Shown: positions 48,192 through 56,580 of the stretch, piece by piece
How positions within the stretch are numbered: the stretch's first letter is position 1
Layout of the letters: every line of letters starts with the position of its first letter
Assembly (NCBI RefSeq): GCF_004217095.1
Contig: NZ_SHKO01000003.1
Location: 186,001 to 250,000, forward strand
Origin: Advenella incenata
Lineage (GTDB): Bacteria; Pseudomonadota; Gammaproteobacteria; Burkholderiales; Burkholderiaceae_B
Length of the DNA: 64,000 nucleotides
Reading direction: 5' to 3'
Notes under the pieces: generated by a model
The model's database searches: none
What the model saw: the letters and a program-made list of their open reading frames with translations, nothing else
Told to the model about the DNA's origin: nothing
Translations under genes and position numbers: made by a program

Positions 48192-49394
48192 ATGAATAAC
48201 GCTTATATTTGTGATGCTGTCCGTACGCCGATCGGCCGCTATGGTGGCGGTCTGTCCACCGTGCGTACCGATGACCTGGCTGCACTGCCGATCAAGGCAT
48301 TGATGGAACGCAATCCGAACGTAGACTGGAGCAAACTGGATGATGTGATCTATGGCTGCGCCAACCAGGCCGGCGAAGACAATCGTAACGTAGCCCGCAT
48401 GGCGCTGCTGCTGGCGGGTATTGATGTACAGGTTCCGGGCGCGACATTGAATCGTCTTTGCGCATCCAGCCTGGATGCCGTGGGTACGGCTGCGCGCGCC
48501 ATCAAATCGGGCGAAGTCGATCTGATGATCGCCGGCGGTGTAGAAAGTATGTCACGTGCGCCGTTTGTCATGGGCAAGGCCGAATCCGCTTATTCCCGGG
48601 CTGCCAAAATTGAAGATACCACGATCGGCTGGCGCTTTATCAACCCGAAAATGAAAGCAGCGTTTGGTGTGGATTCCATGCCAGAGACTGCTGAAAATGT
48701 CGCCGACGACTTCAAGATCTCCCGTGCCGATCAGGATGCATTTGCATTGCGCAGCCAGCAGCGCGCTGCAAAATCCATTGCCGATGGCGTGTTCAAGGAA
48801 GAGATTATTCCTGTGAGCGTCCCTCAGCGCAAGGGTGATCCCGTGGTTGTTGATACGGACGAGCACCCGCGTGCAACGACGCCGGAGGCGCTTGCCAAGC
48901 TCAAGGGCGTCGTGCGCCCCGATGGCAGCGTGACAGCGGGCAATGCGTCCGGTGTGAATGATGGCTCCTGCGCCGTGCTGCTGGCCTCTGATGAGGCCGT
49001 CAAGAAATATGGCCTTACGCCCAAGGCGCGCGTAGTGGGGATGGCCGTGGCCGGCGTCGCGCCACGCATCATGGGCGTGGGCCCCATTCCGGCCGTGCGC
49101 AAAGTGCTGGAAAAAACCGGCCTGACCATCGAACAGATGGATGTCGTTGAATTGAACGAAGCCTTTGCCGCACAGGCGCTGGCAGTGACACGTGATTTGG
49201 GTCTGCCTGATGATGCTGCGCATGTGAACCCGAATGGTGGTGCGATTGCCCTGGGTCACCCCCTGGGTGCGTCAGGTGCACGTCTGATAACGACTGCCAT
49301 GTATCAATTGCAGCGTACCGGCGGCAGGTACGCCTTGTGCACCATGTGTATTGGTGTCGGCCAGGGCGCTGCCGTCATCATTGAACGCGTGTAA
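48192..49394 (+). CDS. pcaF: 3-oxoadipyl-CoA thiolase
   Basis: A 400-residue thiolase. The nucleophile Cys90 is in LNRLCASSLDAVGTAARAI, the His is in GGAIALGHPLGASGARL, and the last Cys in CTMCIGVGQGAAV. The N-terminus NNAYICDAVRTPIGRYGGGL is typical of PcaF/PaaJ. It cleaves 3-oxoadipyl-CoA to succinyl-CoA and acetyl-CoA. No other pca ring-cleavage genes are present, so in this locus it probably serves adipate-type degradation (inference). GAGGAAA precedes the ATG. Confidence 0.92.
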   Translation: MNNAYICDAVRTPIGRYGGGLSTVRTDDLAALPIKALMERNPNVDWSKLDDVIYGCANQAGEDNRNVARMALLLAGIDVQVPGATLNRLCASSLDAVGTAARAIKSGEVDLMIAGGVESMSRAPFVMGKAESAYSRAAKIEDTTIGWRFINPKMKAAFGVDSMPETAENVADDFKISRADQDAFALRSQQRAAKSIADGVFKEEIIPVSVPQRKGDPVVVDTDEHPRATTPEALAKLKGVVRPDGSVTAGNASGVNDGSCAVLLASDEAVKKYGLTPKARVVGMAVAGVAPRIMGVGPIPAVRKVLEKTGLTIEQMDVVELNEAFAAQALAVTRDLGLPDDAAHVNPNGGAIALGHPLGASGARLITTAMYQLQRTGGRYALCTMCIGVGQGAAVIIERV

Positions 49395-49465
49395 TACGTG
49401 TTCGGCTCGTGCGTAGGCGGACGGCGTGAGAACGCCGGCATTGCTGAACGCATGTAGCGGTAAAT

Positions 49466-49503
49466 AAAAAAGGCTGGGCAATCTAGGTTGCCCAGCCTTT
49501 TTT
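49466..49503. terminator. Bidirectional terminator between pcaF and gltL
   Basis: AAAAAGGCTGGGCAA pairs with TTGCCCAGCCTTTTT around a six-base loop. It gives a T-run on both strands and serves the two converging operons. Confidence 0.9.
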
Positions 49504-49520
49504 AATGGAAAAACTGCGGT

Positions 49521-50261
49521 TTAATGCCCCAGGATTTTCGACAGGAAATGCTTGGCCCGGTCTGAGCGCGCTTCCTGGTTGCCGAAGAACTCTTCCTTGT
49601 CGCAATCTTCAACAATCAGGCCTGCGTCCATGAAAACCACGCGGTCAGCCACTTTGCGGGCAAAGCCCATTTCGTGGGTAACTACCATCATGGTCATGCC
49701 TTCTTTGGCCAGATCCACCATGACATCGAGCACTTCGTTGACCATTTCAGGGTCAAGTGCCGATGTGGGTTCATCAAACAGCATGGCCATGGGGTCCATG
49801 GCCAGCGCGCGCGCAATGGCCACACGCTGTTGCTGCCCGCCGGAGAGCTGGCCTGGGTACTTGTCCTTGTGCTCAATGAGCCCGACACGGTCAAGCAGCT
49901 TGCGGCCGCGCTCCATGGCCTCGTCCTTGGAGCGATCCAGAACCTTGATCTGAGCCAGTGCCAGGTTTTCCATGACGGAAAGGTGCGGGAACAGTTCGAA
50001 GTGCTGAAACACCATGCCGATTTTGGAGCGCAGTTTAGGCAGGTCCGTCTTTGGGCTGCCTACCGAGACACCGTTGAAGAAAATCTCGCCTTTCTGGAAG
50101 GGTTCCAGGCCGTTGGCGGTTTTGATCAGTGTGGATTTGCCTGAGCCCGACGGACCGCAAACCACCACAACTTCACCTTTGTTGATTTCGGTTGTGCAAT
50201 CGGTCAGAACCTGGAATTTTCCATACCATTTACTAACGTTTTTAAATTCAATCATAGCCAT
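49521..50261 (-). CDS. gltL: Glutamate/aspartate ABC transporter ATP-binding protein
   Basis: A 246-residue ATPase. Walker [11 protein letters not shown], signature [16 protein letters not shown], Walker [14 protein letters not shown], and the H-loop [10 protein letters not shown]. The N-terminus [20 protein letters not shown] matches GltL. The ATG at 50261 is preferred because AAGG lies nine bases upstream; the ATG at 50255 is the alternative. Last gene of gltIJKL. Confidence 0.92.
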   Translation of the reverse strand: MAMIEFKNVSKWYGKFQVLTDCTTEINKGEVVVVCGPSGSGKSTLIKTANGLEPFQKGEIFFNGVSVGSPKTDLPKLRSKIGMVFQHFELFPHLSVMENLALAQIKVLDRSKDEAMERGRKLLDRVGLIEHKDKYPGQLSGGQQQRVAIARALAMDPMAMLFDEPTSALDPEMVNEVLDVMVDLAKEGMTMMVVTHEMGFARKVADRVVFMDAGLIVEDCDKEEFFGNQEARSDRAKHFLSKILGH

Positions 50262-50272
50262 GGAGAAATACC

Positions 50273-51043
50273 TTATCGAATAATCGTCAAACGCCGATCG
50301 ATCACTTTGACCAGACGAGAGCAAACTAAAGAGATGACAAAATAGATAGCCGCTGCGAATATGTACAGCTCAACTGGGCGACCGGTAATGTCGGCGTTGA
50401 TGCGGGCCATACCCAGCAGGTCATTCAGTGACAGTACGGTCACCAGAGACGTATCCTGGAAAAGAACAATCATTTGCGTGAAAATCACAGGCAGCATATT
50501 GCGGAAAGCCTGCGGCAGCACGATCAGTCGCATTACCTGAAAATAACGCAGTCCGAGCGCATAGCCTGCACCCACCTGTCCGCGGGGAATCGACTGAATG
50601 CCGGCGCGCATGATTTCGCAGAAATAAGCGGCTTCAAATAGCGCGAAGGTAATCAGTGCGCAGGTAAACCCGTTCAGCGGCCGCGAGACCAGCCTGGCCG
50701 ATTCGTTACCGTCTATATAGGTTGCCCACATGAAATCGATCCAACCCAGGATATACGGCACCAGGAAAAAGAACCAGAACAGGATCAGGATCAGTGGCAG
50801 CGAACGCATTATGTTGACGTAGGAGCCGGCGAACCAGCGGAAAATCTTGATGGACGACAGGCGCATCAACGCCAGCACAGTGCCCCAGATTAGCGCCAGA
50901 ACGGTGGAATAAAGCGTCAGCTTCAGCGTAAAAATCAGGCCTTGCTTTAGCAATGCGGGCGCTGCCTGCTGAATAACGCCCCAGTCAAAGGCGGCAATGC
51001 TGACCGATGACGCAGAGAGAAGTAAATCTTGAAAATTCATCAT
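50273..51043 (-). CDS. gltK: Glutamate/aspartate ABC transporter permease GltK
   Basis: A 256-residue inner-membrane permease of the His/Glu/Gln family with about five helices. The EAA loop is [23 protein letters not shown] followed by [17 protein letters not shown] precedes the ATG. The gene lies six bases after gltJ. Confidence 0.92.
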   Translation of the reverse strand: MMNFQDLLLSASSVSIAAFDWGVIQQAAPALLKQGLIFTLKLTLYSTVLALIWGTVLALMRLSSIKIFRWFAGSYVNIMRSLPLILILFWFFFLVPYILGWIDFMWATYIDGNESARLVSRPLNGFTCALITFALFEAAYFCEIMRAGIQSIPRGQVGAGYALGLRYFQVMRLIVLPQAFRNMLPVIFTQMIVLFQDTSLVTVLSLNDLLGMARINADITGRPVELYIFAAAIYFVISLVCSRLVKVIDRRLTIIR

Positions 51044-51049
51044 GTGCTC

Positions 51050-51814
51050 CTACCCTTTTCCTGAAATAAAGCCAGGAACACTGAAGAAACGTTCAACGGC
51101 TGACATGATTACCAGAATCAATAAGTTGATGATGACATACAAAGCGGTTGCCGCCAGGTATGAAGGGAACGTCTGGAATGTGGATTCCTGCATGGACGCG
51201 GCAGCGCCGGTAATCTCCAGTAGGCCGATAGTATAGGCGACCGAAGAGTTTTTCAGCAGGTTCAGCATTTCAGAGGTCAGTGGCGGCGTAATAATGCGCA
51301 TGGCCATGGGCAGCAGCACATATTTGTACATCTGATAACGCTTCAGGCCAAGCGCAGTTGCGGCCATGGACTGTCCGCGTGGCAAAGAGCGAATGCCCGA
51401 TGATAATTGAATGGCTATCCGTGATGAGGTAAACAGGCCCAGACACAATACCGCCGGCCAGAAGACCGAGTATGGGTACTGCATGCTGATGATTGCCTTG
51501 CCCATGGATTCGGGCAGTACTTGTGGGACGACGTAATACCAAAGGAACAGTTGCACCAGCAGCGGGATATTTCTGAACAGCTCGACATAGCCCGAGCAAA
51601 TTCTGGACACCAGCCGGTTCTGGCTGGTCAGCCCGACACCTACCGCGACACCCATGACAAATGCGAGCACCCACGCGATTGCAGACAACTGCAGTGTCCA
51701 TCCGACAGCAGAGATGAATGCCTCCAGATAGCTATTGCCGCTGGGAGACATCTGGCAAAACAGGGACGCGTTATCGATATTGGCCGGGTCACAAAATAAT
51801 GTGGAGATTGACAT
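51050..51814 (-). CDS. gltJ: Glutamate/aspartate ABC transporter permease GltJ
   Basis: A 254-residue permease with about five helices. FRNIPLLVQLFLWYYV, the EAA loop SGIRSLPRGQSMAATALGL and LPMAMRIITPPLTSEMLN are typical. A strong hairpin separates it from gltI, which would lower permease expression relative to the receptor. No clear ribosome-binding site is visible. Confidence 0.92.
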   Translation of the reverse strand: MSISTLFCDPANIDNASLFCQMSPSGNSYLEAFISAVGWTLQLSAIAWVLAFVMGVAVGVGLTSQNRLVSRICSGYVELFRNIPLLVQLFLWYYVVPQVLPESMGKAIISMQYPYSVFWPAVLCLGLFTSSRIAIQLSSGIRSLPRGQSMAATALGLKRYQMYKYVLLPMAMRIITPPLTSEMLNLLKNSSVAYTIGLLEITGAAASMQESTFQTFPSYLAATALYVIINLLILVIMSAVERFFSVPGFISGKG

Positions 51815-51838
51815 AATTTGAAACGCTATTTATAGAAA

Positions 51839-51882
51839 ACAAAAAACGGCACAAAACCCGCTTCCGCTGTGTTTTGTGCCGT
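51839..51882 (-). terminator. Attenuating terminator between gltI and gltJ
   Basis: ACGGCACAAAAC (51846-51857) and GTTTTGTGCCGT (51871-51882) form a perfect 12-bp stem. On the minus strand it is followed by about six T residues, then GTTTT. Being inside the operon, it probably allows partial read-through. Confidence 0.75.
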
Positions 51883-51897
51883 CGGACAGAGACCGGT

Positions 51898-52788
51898 TTA
51901 TTGGTAAGTGGCCGGGTCTGGAGAATCTGTAGGATTAGCAAGCGCTTTTTTCAGGGCTTCTGACATAGGCAGATTCATATTGATATTTTTCGGAGGAATG
52001 GGGCTTTCAAACCATTTTTTGTAGAGCTTTTCGATTTCGCCGCTTTTGATCATGGCGATCACTGCGTCGTCCACTGCTTTCTTGAACTCGGGATCATCTT
52101 TGGGTTCGATCATCGCGTAAGGCTCGATTGTGAGTGCCTTGTCGCTGACGACCCATTTGTCAGGATCTTCTGAGTTGGCAACCAGGCTGGCCAGCAACAC
52201 GTCATCCATGAAGAATGCTTTGGCACGACCGGCCTGAACTGTCAGGAAGGCGCCTGCATGGTCTTTCGAAGGAATAATGTTCATGCCCAGGTTTTCCTTG
52301 GCATTGGTAGCGGCGAGCCATTTGATGTTGCTGGTGCCGGCAGTGGATGTCACTGTCTGGCCTTTGAAGCCGGCGACATCCTTGATATTGTCAGCCTTGG
52401 CCGAGACGAAGCGGGTAGCGGTCACAAATGTGGTCGGCGCAAAACTAACCTGTTTCTGGCGTTCCGCATTATTGGTTGCCGAGCCGCAAGCCAGGTCGAT
52501 CGTACCGTTCATGATCAGGGGAATCCGGCTGGCCGAGGTCACAGGCACCTGTTTGACAGTGAGTTCTGTGCCCAGCTGTTTTTCCAGCGCTTTGACGATG
52601 CCGTCGCAAATTTCCTTGGAGTATCCAACTGGCTTACCACCGTCCAGGTAGGAAAAGGGTATAGAGGAGTCACGATGACCCAGAGAAATTGTTTTTGTAC
52701 TTTTGATTTTGTCCAGACGGCCTTCGGCGTGGGCAGACAAACCAATTGAAGAAATAAGTGCAGCAAGCACGAGACTTGATAACTTCAT
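51898..52788 (-). CDS. gltI: Glutamate/aspartate-binding periplasmic protein
   Basis: A 296-residue family 3 solute receptor. Signal peptide about residues 1-21 (GLSAHA), then ISLGHRDSSIPFSYLD, GYSKEICDGIVKALEKQLG and DLACGSATNNAERQ, as in GltI/DEBP. It captures glutamate and aspartate for GltJKL. AAAGGAG precedes the ATG. First gene of the operon; an inverted repeat lies upstream. Confidence 0.93.
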   Translation of the reverse strand: MKLSSLVLAALISSIGLSAHAEGRLDKIKSTKTISLGHRDSSIPFSYLDGGKPVGYSKEICDGIVKALEKQLGTELTVKQVPVTSASRIPLIMNGTIDLACGSATNNAERQKQVSFAPTTFVTATRFVSAKADNIKDVAGFKGQTVTSTAGTSNIKWLAATNAKENLGMNIIPSKDHAGAFLTVQAGRAKAFFMDDVLLASLVANSEDPDKWVVSDKALTIEPYAMIEPKDDPEFKKAVDDAVIAMIKSGEIEKLYKKWFESPIPPKNINMNLPMSEALKKALANPTDSPDPATYQ

Positions 52789-52837
52789 GGAAAACTCCTT
52801 TATAACGGTGTTGCTAGTATGAACGAAATGCTCATGC

Positions 52838-52860
52838 TTAGGGTTCAGGTTTTACCCTAA
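52838..52860. promoter_or_regulatory. Inverted repeat upstream of gltI
   Basis: TTAGGGT and ACCCTAA separated by nine bases, 50-72 bp before the gltI start. On the minus strand it includes TTAGGGTAAA, which also occurs just upstream of the dadA promoter (30689-30698). A regulator site is possible; a weak terminator reading the other way is an alternative. Confidence 0.35.
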
Positions 52861-53296
52861 TTTTTGACGAACTGTCTTTTGGACTAAAACTGCAACTGTA
52901 TTTTTAATAGATTTTAACGTATTTTAAAACATAATATACATATCGATACATATTGCATTATGGTGGCGTTGCAATGCACCAAAGCGATTTTGCCGATGTG
53001 CAAAACCGGTGCGGTTTACCGGCTGGCGCAAGTATGGGGTGGGTGAAAATATCATTTTGCGGATGCGAAACAATACTCCTGCAGAAAGGGAAACTATCAC
53101 ATTTGTGTTGCGCTTGCACACTGATGGGAGGTAGCGCTGGTACCCCTGTGATGGCGAAGCGGCAAAGGTTGCGCTGTCTTAAGGGCAAGCTGAGAGTGGG
53201 GGCTTATTGCACCTGGCTGATTGGGCGTGTCTGATAAAACAGCGCTCCTAGATAAAGCAGCGTACATTATCGCGCCGACCAGCGTGAAAACGCTGG

Positions 53297-53316
53297 GTGT
53301 AATACAAAAATTACAC
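53297..53316. promoter_or_regulatory. Inverted repeat upstream of psd
   Basis: GTGTAAT-ACAAAA-ATTACAC, 76-95 bp before the psd start, directly next to a second inverted repeat at 53279-53296. It is of operator size; the binding protein is unknown. Confidence 0.35.
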
Positions 53317-53391
53317 ATTTGGTGTATCGCCATTCTCTGATGCAGGTGTTTGCGACTAAAATGATGTTTTAATCAGCCGGTTTCCAATTGC

Positions 53392-54075
53392 ATGTATAAA
53401 CCCTCCTACCCGCATCCTGTTCTGGCCCGAGAGGGCTGGCCCTTTATCGCCGGCTCCCTTATTCTGGCGCTGTTGGTGTCATGGTGGTCTATTGCTGCAG
53501 GGCTGATCTTCTGGCTGCTGGCCATTTTTGTGATTCAGTTTTTTCGTGATCCGCAACGCCAGGCGCCTGATGGCGAGCGCGTGGTGCTCTCACCGGCCGA
53601 CGGCCGGATTGTGTCGGTAGACAAAACCACCGACCCGTACACCCAGCAGCAGGCCCTGAAAATCAGCGTTTTCATGAATGTCTTCAATGTGCATTCCAAT
53701 CGCTTTCCGGTCAGCGGACGGGTAACCCAGGTTCAGTATTATCCTGGCTCGTTTGTCAATGCTGCGCTGGACAAGGCATCGGTCGAAAACGAAAGGAACG
53801 CGGTGCATATTGCGCTCGATTCAGGCGAGCAGGTCACTGTTGTGCAGGTTGCCGGCCTGGTGGCCCGCCGCATTCTATGCTACGTCAAGCCTGGTGATAG
53901 CCGAAAGGCCGGAGAGCGTTATGGATTCATCCGTTTCGGTTCCCGTGTCGACGTGTACTTGCCACCCGCTTCCCGCCCCAGGGTAGCCATTGGCGACAAA
54001 GTGTCGGCCACTTCTACTGCACTGGCTGATCTGCCCGAACCCGGTGCATCGGTCAATCAAAGCGATACCTTATGA
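53392..54075 (+). CDS. psd: Phosphatidylserine decarboxylase (short type)
   Basis: A 227-residue pro-enzyme with an N-terminal membrane segment. [37 protein letters not shown] and the self-cleavage site with the pyruvoyl serine in [12 protein letters not shown] are present. It makes phosphatidylethanolamine. It is much shorter than E. coli Psd and matches the form common in Burkholderiales. pssA starts within its stop codon. Confidence 0.93.
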   Translation: MYKPSYPHPVLAREGWPFIAGSLILALLVSWWSIAAGLIFWLLAIFVIQFFRDPQRQAPDGERVVLSPADGRIVSVDKTTDPYTQQQALKISVFMNVFNVHSNRFPVSGRVTQVQYYPGSFVNAALDKASVENERNAVHIALDSGEQVTVVQVAGLVARRILCYVKPGDSRKAGERYGFIRFGSRVDVYLPPASRPRVAIGDKVSATSTALADLPEPGASVNQSDTL

Positions 54076-54989
54076 ACGAAAATCTGCCACGTCCGCGCAG
54101 CGCTATTTATTTGCTGCCCAACGCATTTACGACGGCCAATCTGTTCGCCGGCTTTTATGCCGTGGTGCAAGCCATGAGCGGGAACTTCGAGGTGGCAGCC
54201 ATCGCTATTTTTGTCGCGATGGTGCTGGACGCGATGGATGGTCGCGTGGCGCGGCTGACCAATACTCAGTCGGCTTTCGGCGAGCAATATGATTCCATGT
54301 CCGATATGGTCTCTTTTGGTATTGCGCCGGCGCTGGTTATGTATGAGTACCAATTGCAGGCGCTGGGACGCTGGGGCTGGATCGCTGCCTTTATATATGT
54401 GGCTGGTGCGGCGTTGCGTCTGGCTCGCTTCAATACCAATATCGGCGTGGTCGATAGCCGGTTCTTCCAGGGGTTGCCCAGCCCCGCTGCGGCGGCGCTG
54501 GTGGCCGGTTTTGTCTGGCTTTCGGTCGATAATCGTATTCCAGACTATGAATCGCTGGCTTGGCTGGCCTTTGTGCTGACGGTATACGCAGGCATCAGCA
54601 TGATTTCAAATGCGCCGTTTTTCAGCGGCAAGTCTCTGGCGCTGGAGAAAAAGCTGTCGCCGCAAAACGTCATGCTGGTGCTGGTACTTGTTTTTGCCTT
54701 CGTCTCGTCCGATCCCCCCATCGTGCTTTTCCTGCTGTTTATTGTGTATGGGCTGTCCGGTTGGATCGTGTGGTATTGGCGTTGGCGTCGTGCGCAGCAG
54801 TTGCACGACAGTCGCCGCGAGAGCAGGGAGGCAGAAGCGGCAGAGGTTGCTGGATCCAAGCCCGAGGGCGCCTCGACGTCGCATAAGGTGGATCAGGCTG
54901 GCCAGCCGCCATCGCCATCGCGCAGTGAGCCGCATATTGTCGACTCACAGGACCAGGACAAACCCAAAGACTGGTTTAAAAAAGACTGA
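54072..54989 (+). CDS. pssA: CDP-diacylglycerol-serine O-phosphatidyltransferase
   Basis: A 305-residue CDP-alcohol phosphotransferase with about seven membrane helices. The signature D-G-AR-G-D-D reads [20 protein letters not shown] followed by YDSMSD. It makes phosphatidylserine, the substrate of the adjacent Psd. The last 65 residues form a charged hydrophilic tail (about 240-305). The ATGA overlap with psd shows tight coupling. Confidence 0.93.
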   Translation: MNENLPRPRSAIYLLPNAFTTANLFAGFYAVVQAMSGNFEVAAIAIFVAMVLDAMDGRVARLTNTQSAFGEQYDSMSDMVSFGIAPALVMYEYQLQALGRWGWIAAFIYVAGAALRLARFNTNIGVVDSRFFQGLPSPAAAALVAGFVWLSVDNRIPDYESLAWLAFVLTVYAGISMISNAPFFSGKSLALEKKLSPQNVMLVLVLVFAFVSSDPPIVLFLLFIVYGLSGWIVWYWRWRRAQQLHDSRRESREAEAAEVAGSKPEGASTSHKVDQAGQPPSPSRSEPHIVDSQDQDKPKDWFKKD

Positions 54990-55018
54990 CCAGGAACGCG
55001 CCGGAACCCGGCGTGTTC

Positions 55019-55522
55019 TTAAAAGCCCATGATTTCAAATTCATAATCGTAGGCGGGATCCGGGCCGGGATGGTGATGCGTTACCTGCTGGCCGTCACGA
55101 CCCAGATATACATACATCAATGAGTTCCAGGCATTGGCCTGCTTGTAACGGTATTCCCAGACCACTTCATTTTTTTCTCCCAGCCCCACGCGGGTCACTC
55201 TGGCGGGCGGGCCGAACTCGCAAGTGACGTCCTGTGGCGTCCATACCCCCTTGTCCAGCTTGCGAAAATTCTCATCGGTCAGAATGGATTCCACCCGATC
55301 GGCAATACCTGCGCTATTGAAGCGCGTGCCGTAAGCATATTGACCGCTCGGTTGCCGGGTCCAGATGGCCCGGGTGCCGCCGTCGGCAGTAGGGCAGGTG
55401 AAATTGGGCGATCCCATGGTTTCCAGGACGACAGATTTGGGCGAATTGGGCGGCACATCCCGGTAGGAGGCGCAAGCGCCCAGCGTCGCGCAAATGCCGA
55501 TCAGACCCACGGTGCGCAGCAT
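55019..55522 (-). CDS. Predicted outer-membrane lipoprotein of unknown function
   Basis: A 167-residue protein with a lipobox (GICATLGAC, Cys about 17) after a short signal. The mature part is soluble with ETMGSPNFTCP and FGPPARVTRVG. The small repeated domain resembles SmpA/BamE-like folds in outline, but I cannot assign a family. The ATG at 55522 gives a proper signal peptide without a good ribosome-binding site; a frame to 55630 adds a non-signal extension. Convergent with pssA. Confidence 0.7.
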   Translation of the reverse strand: MLRTVGLIGICATLGACASYRDVPPNSPKSVVLETMGSPNFTCPTADGGTRAIWTRQPSGQYAYGTRFNSAGIADRVESILTDENFRKLDKGVWTPQDVTCEFGPPARVTRVGLGEKNEVVWEYRYKQANAWNSLMYVYLGRDGQQVTHHHPGPDPAYDYEFEIMGF

Positions 55523-56103
55523 TTTACGCGGCGCGGCCGGCTGCGGTAAAAATGCACTTTTGCGCCGGTGCTGCTGGCCAGTGTTGGGAAAAAAGCCCGG
55601 AAGTTGGGAAAAACAACGGAAATTAGGCATATTTGAACCTGTATGGCTAAGGTTTGCGTGCGTTTTCGGGCTGAATCAGATATAATTGTCGGTCTTGACT
55701 GAAGCCAAAAGCAGCCCTGCATGGTGTCTGGCGTGTCCATTGTAGCGTGTAAATTCGCAACGGGACAGACCAGAATGAGCATGTGGGGCACGCAGCCGTC
55801 TATCACGGGAAAATAGCGTATGTCGTATTTTCCGGAAGCAGATGGTCACCACGGCGCAATCATCGTGCATAAAAACCAATGGTTTGTTTGACAGTTGTTC
55901 TTTGGCTGTCAGGTCGCTGGGGTTGTTGCCTGTCATTTGCTTTGCTTGTCGCAACGTTCTGACGCGGTAGTGACCAGGGCCTGCGTCGAAAGCAAATGCA
56001 ATCGCGAAAGTCGGTGTCAGCAGATATATCCCTCGGTTATTTCTGTTTTATGCCATGGTGGGTCGGTCGGGAAATTATCCGATATTTTATTTTTAATACT
56101 TCA
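55523..56103. other. Upstream region of rpsO
   Basis: No gene is supported here. A TATAAT lies at 55681-55686 on the plus strand with a poor -35. TGACAG/CTGTCA forms a small inverted repeat near 55890-55910. The rpsO promoter should lie here, but I cannot place it with confidence. Confidence 0.4.
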
Positions 56104-56141
56104 CGGTAAAACGCCTCGGTTTTACCGCCAGTTCATGAGGC
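56104..56141 (+). promoter_or_regulatory. Pseudoknot over the rpsO ribosome-binding site (S15 autoregulation)
   Basis: CGGTAAAAC (56104-56112) pairs with GTTTTACCG (56119-56127). The loop bases GCCTC (56113-56117) are complementary to GAGGC (56137-56141), which contains the Shine-Dalgarno GAGG ten bases before the ATG. This H-type pseudoknot is the architecture by which S15 represses its own translation in E. coli. Function here is inferred. Confidence 0.65.
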
Positions 56142-56150
56142 TTATTCAAT

Positions 56151-56420
56151 ATGTCAGTTGCTGATATCAAAAAATCCGAAATTGTTGCTCAATACGGTCG
56201 CGCTCAGGGCGATACAGGTTCTCCCGAAGTGCAGGTTGCTTTGCTGACCGCCCGTATCAACGAATTAACCGGTCATTTCAAAGAACACATGAAAGACCAC
56301 CACTCACGTCGTGGTTTGTTGCGCATGGTTAGCCGTCGCCGTAAACTGCTCGACTACCTGAAAGGTCGTAACCCTGACGCTTACCGCTCACTCATCGAAA
56401 AACTCGGTCTGCGTAAGTGA
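56151..56420 (+). CDS. rpsO: 30S ribosomal protein S15
   Basis: An 89-residue protein with the standard length and sequence: [39 protein letters not shown] and the end [11 protein letters not shown]-like [10 protein letters not shown]. It binds 16S rRNA helices 20-22 in early 30S assembly. Followed by a terminator and pnp, the conserved arrangement. Its leader can form a regulatory pseudoknot. Confidence 0.97.
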   Translation: MSVADIKKSEIVAQYGRAQGDTGSPEVQVALLTARINELTGHFKEHMKDHHSRRGLLRMVSRRRKLLDYLKGRNPDAYRSLIEKLGLRK

Positions 56421-56441
56421 TATTGGGTTTGCGCCCAACAC

Positions 56442-56486
56442 AAAACCGTGCAGAGCGCCAGGCTGGCGCCTGGCACGGTTTTTTTT
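56442..56486 (+). terminator. Rho-independent terminator between rpsO and pnp
   Basis: AACCGTGC pairs with GCACGGTT, with an inner GCGCCA/TGGCGC stem, and is followed by eight T residues. It ends rpsO transcripts before pnp. Confidence 0.88.
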
Positions 56487-56580
56487 ATTGTGCCGGGAAG
56501 GGGTTTGGACGCGTACACAGAATCGTGGTGTGCGGTTGAAAACGGACAGATCTCTCTGGCTTTATTGTAAGGATTGAAAA

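Larger units (their letters stand above)
52789..53391. other. gltI / psd intergenic region
   Basis: 603 bases with no supported gene. The left part is AT-rich and carries the gltI control region (inverted repeat at 52838). The right part carries two inverted repeats before psd: CCAGCG-TGAAAA-CGCTGG (53279-53296) and GTGTAAT-ACAAAA-ATTACAC (53297-53316). It also marks the right edge of the accessory block. Confidence 0.5.

Noticed and set aside
25786-53391. Integrative element or prophage with attachment sites
   Set aside because: No integrase, transposase, phage gene, tRNA target or flanking direct repeat is visible.
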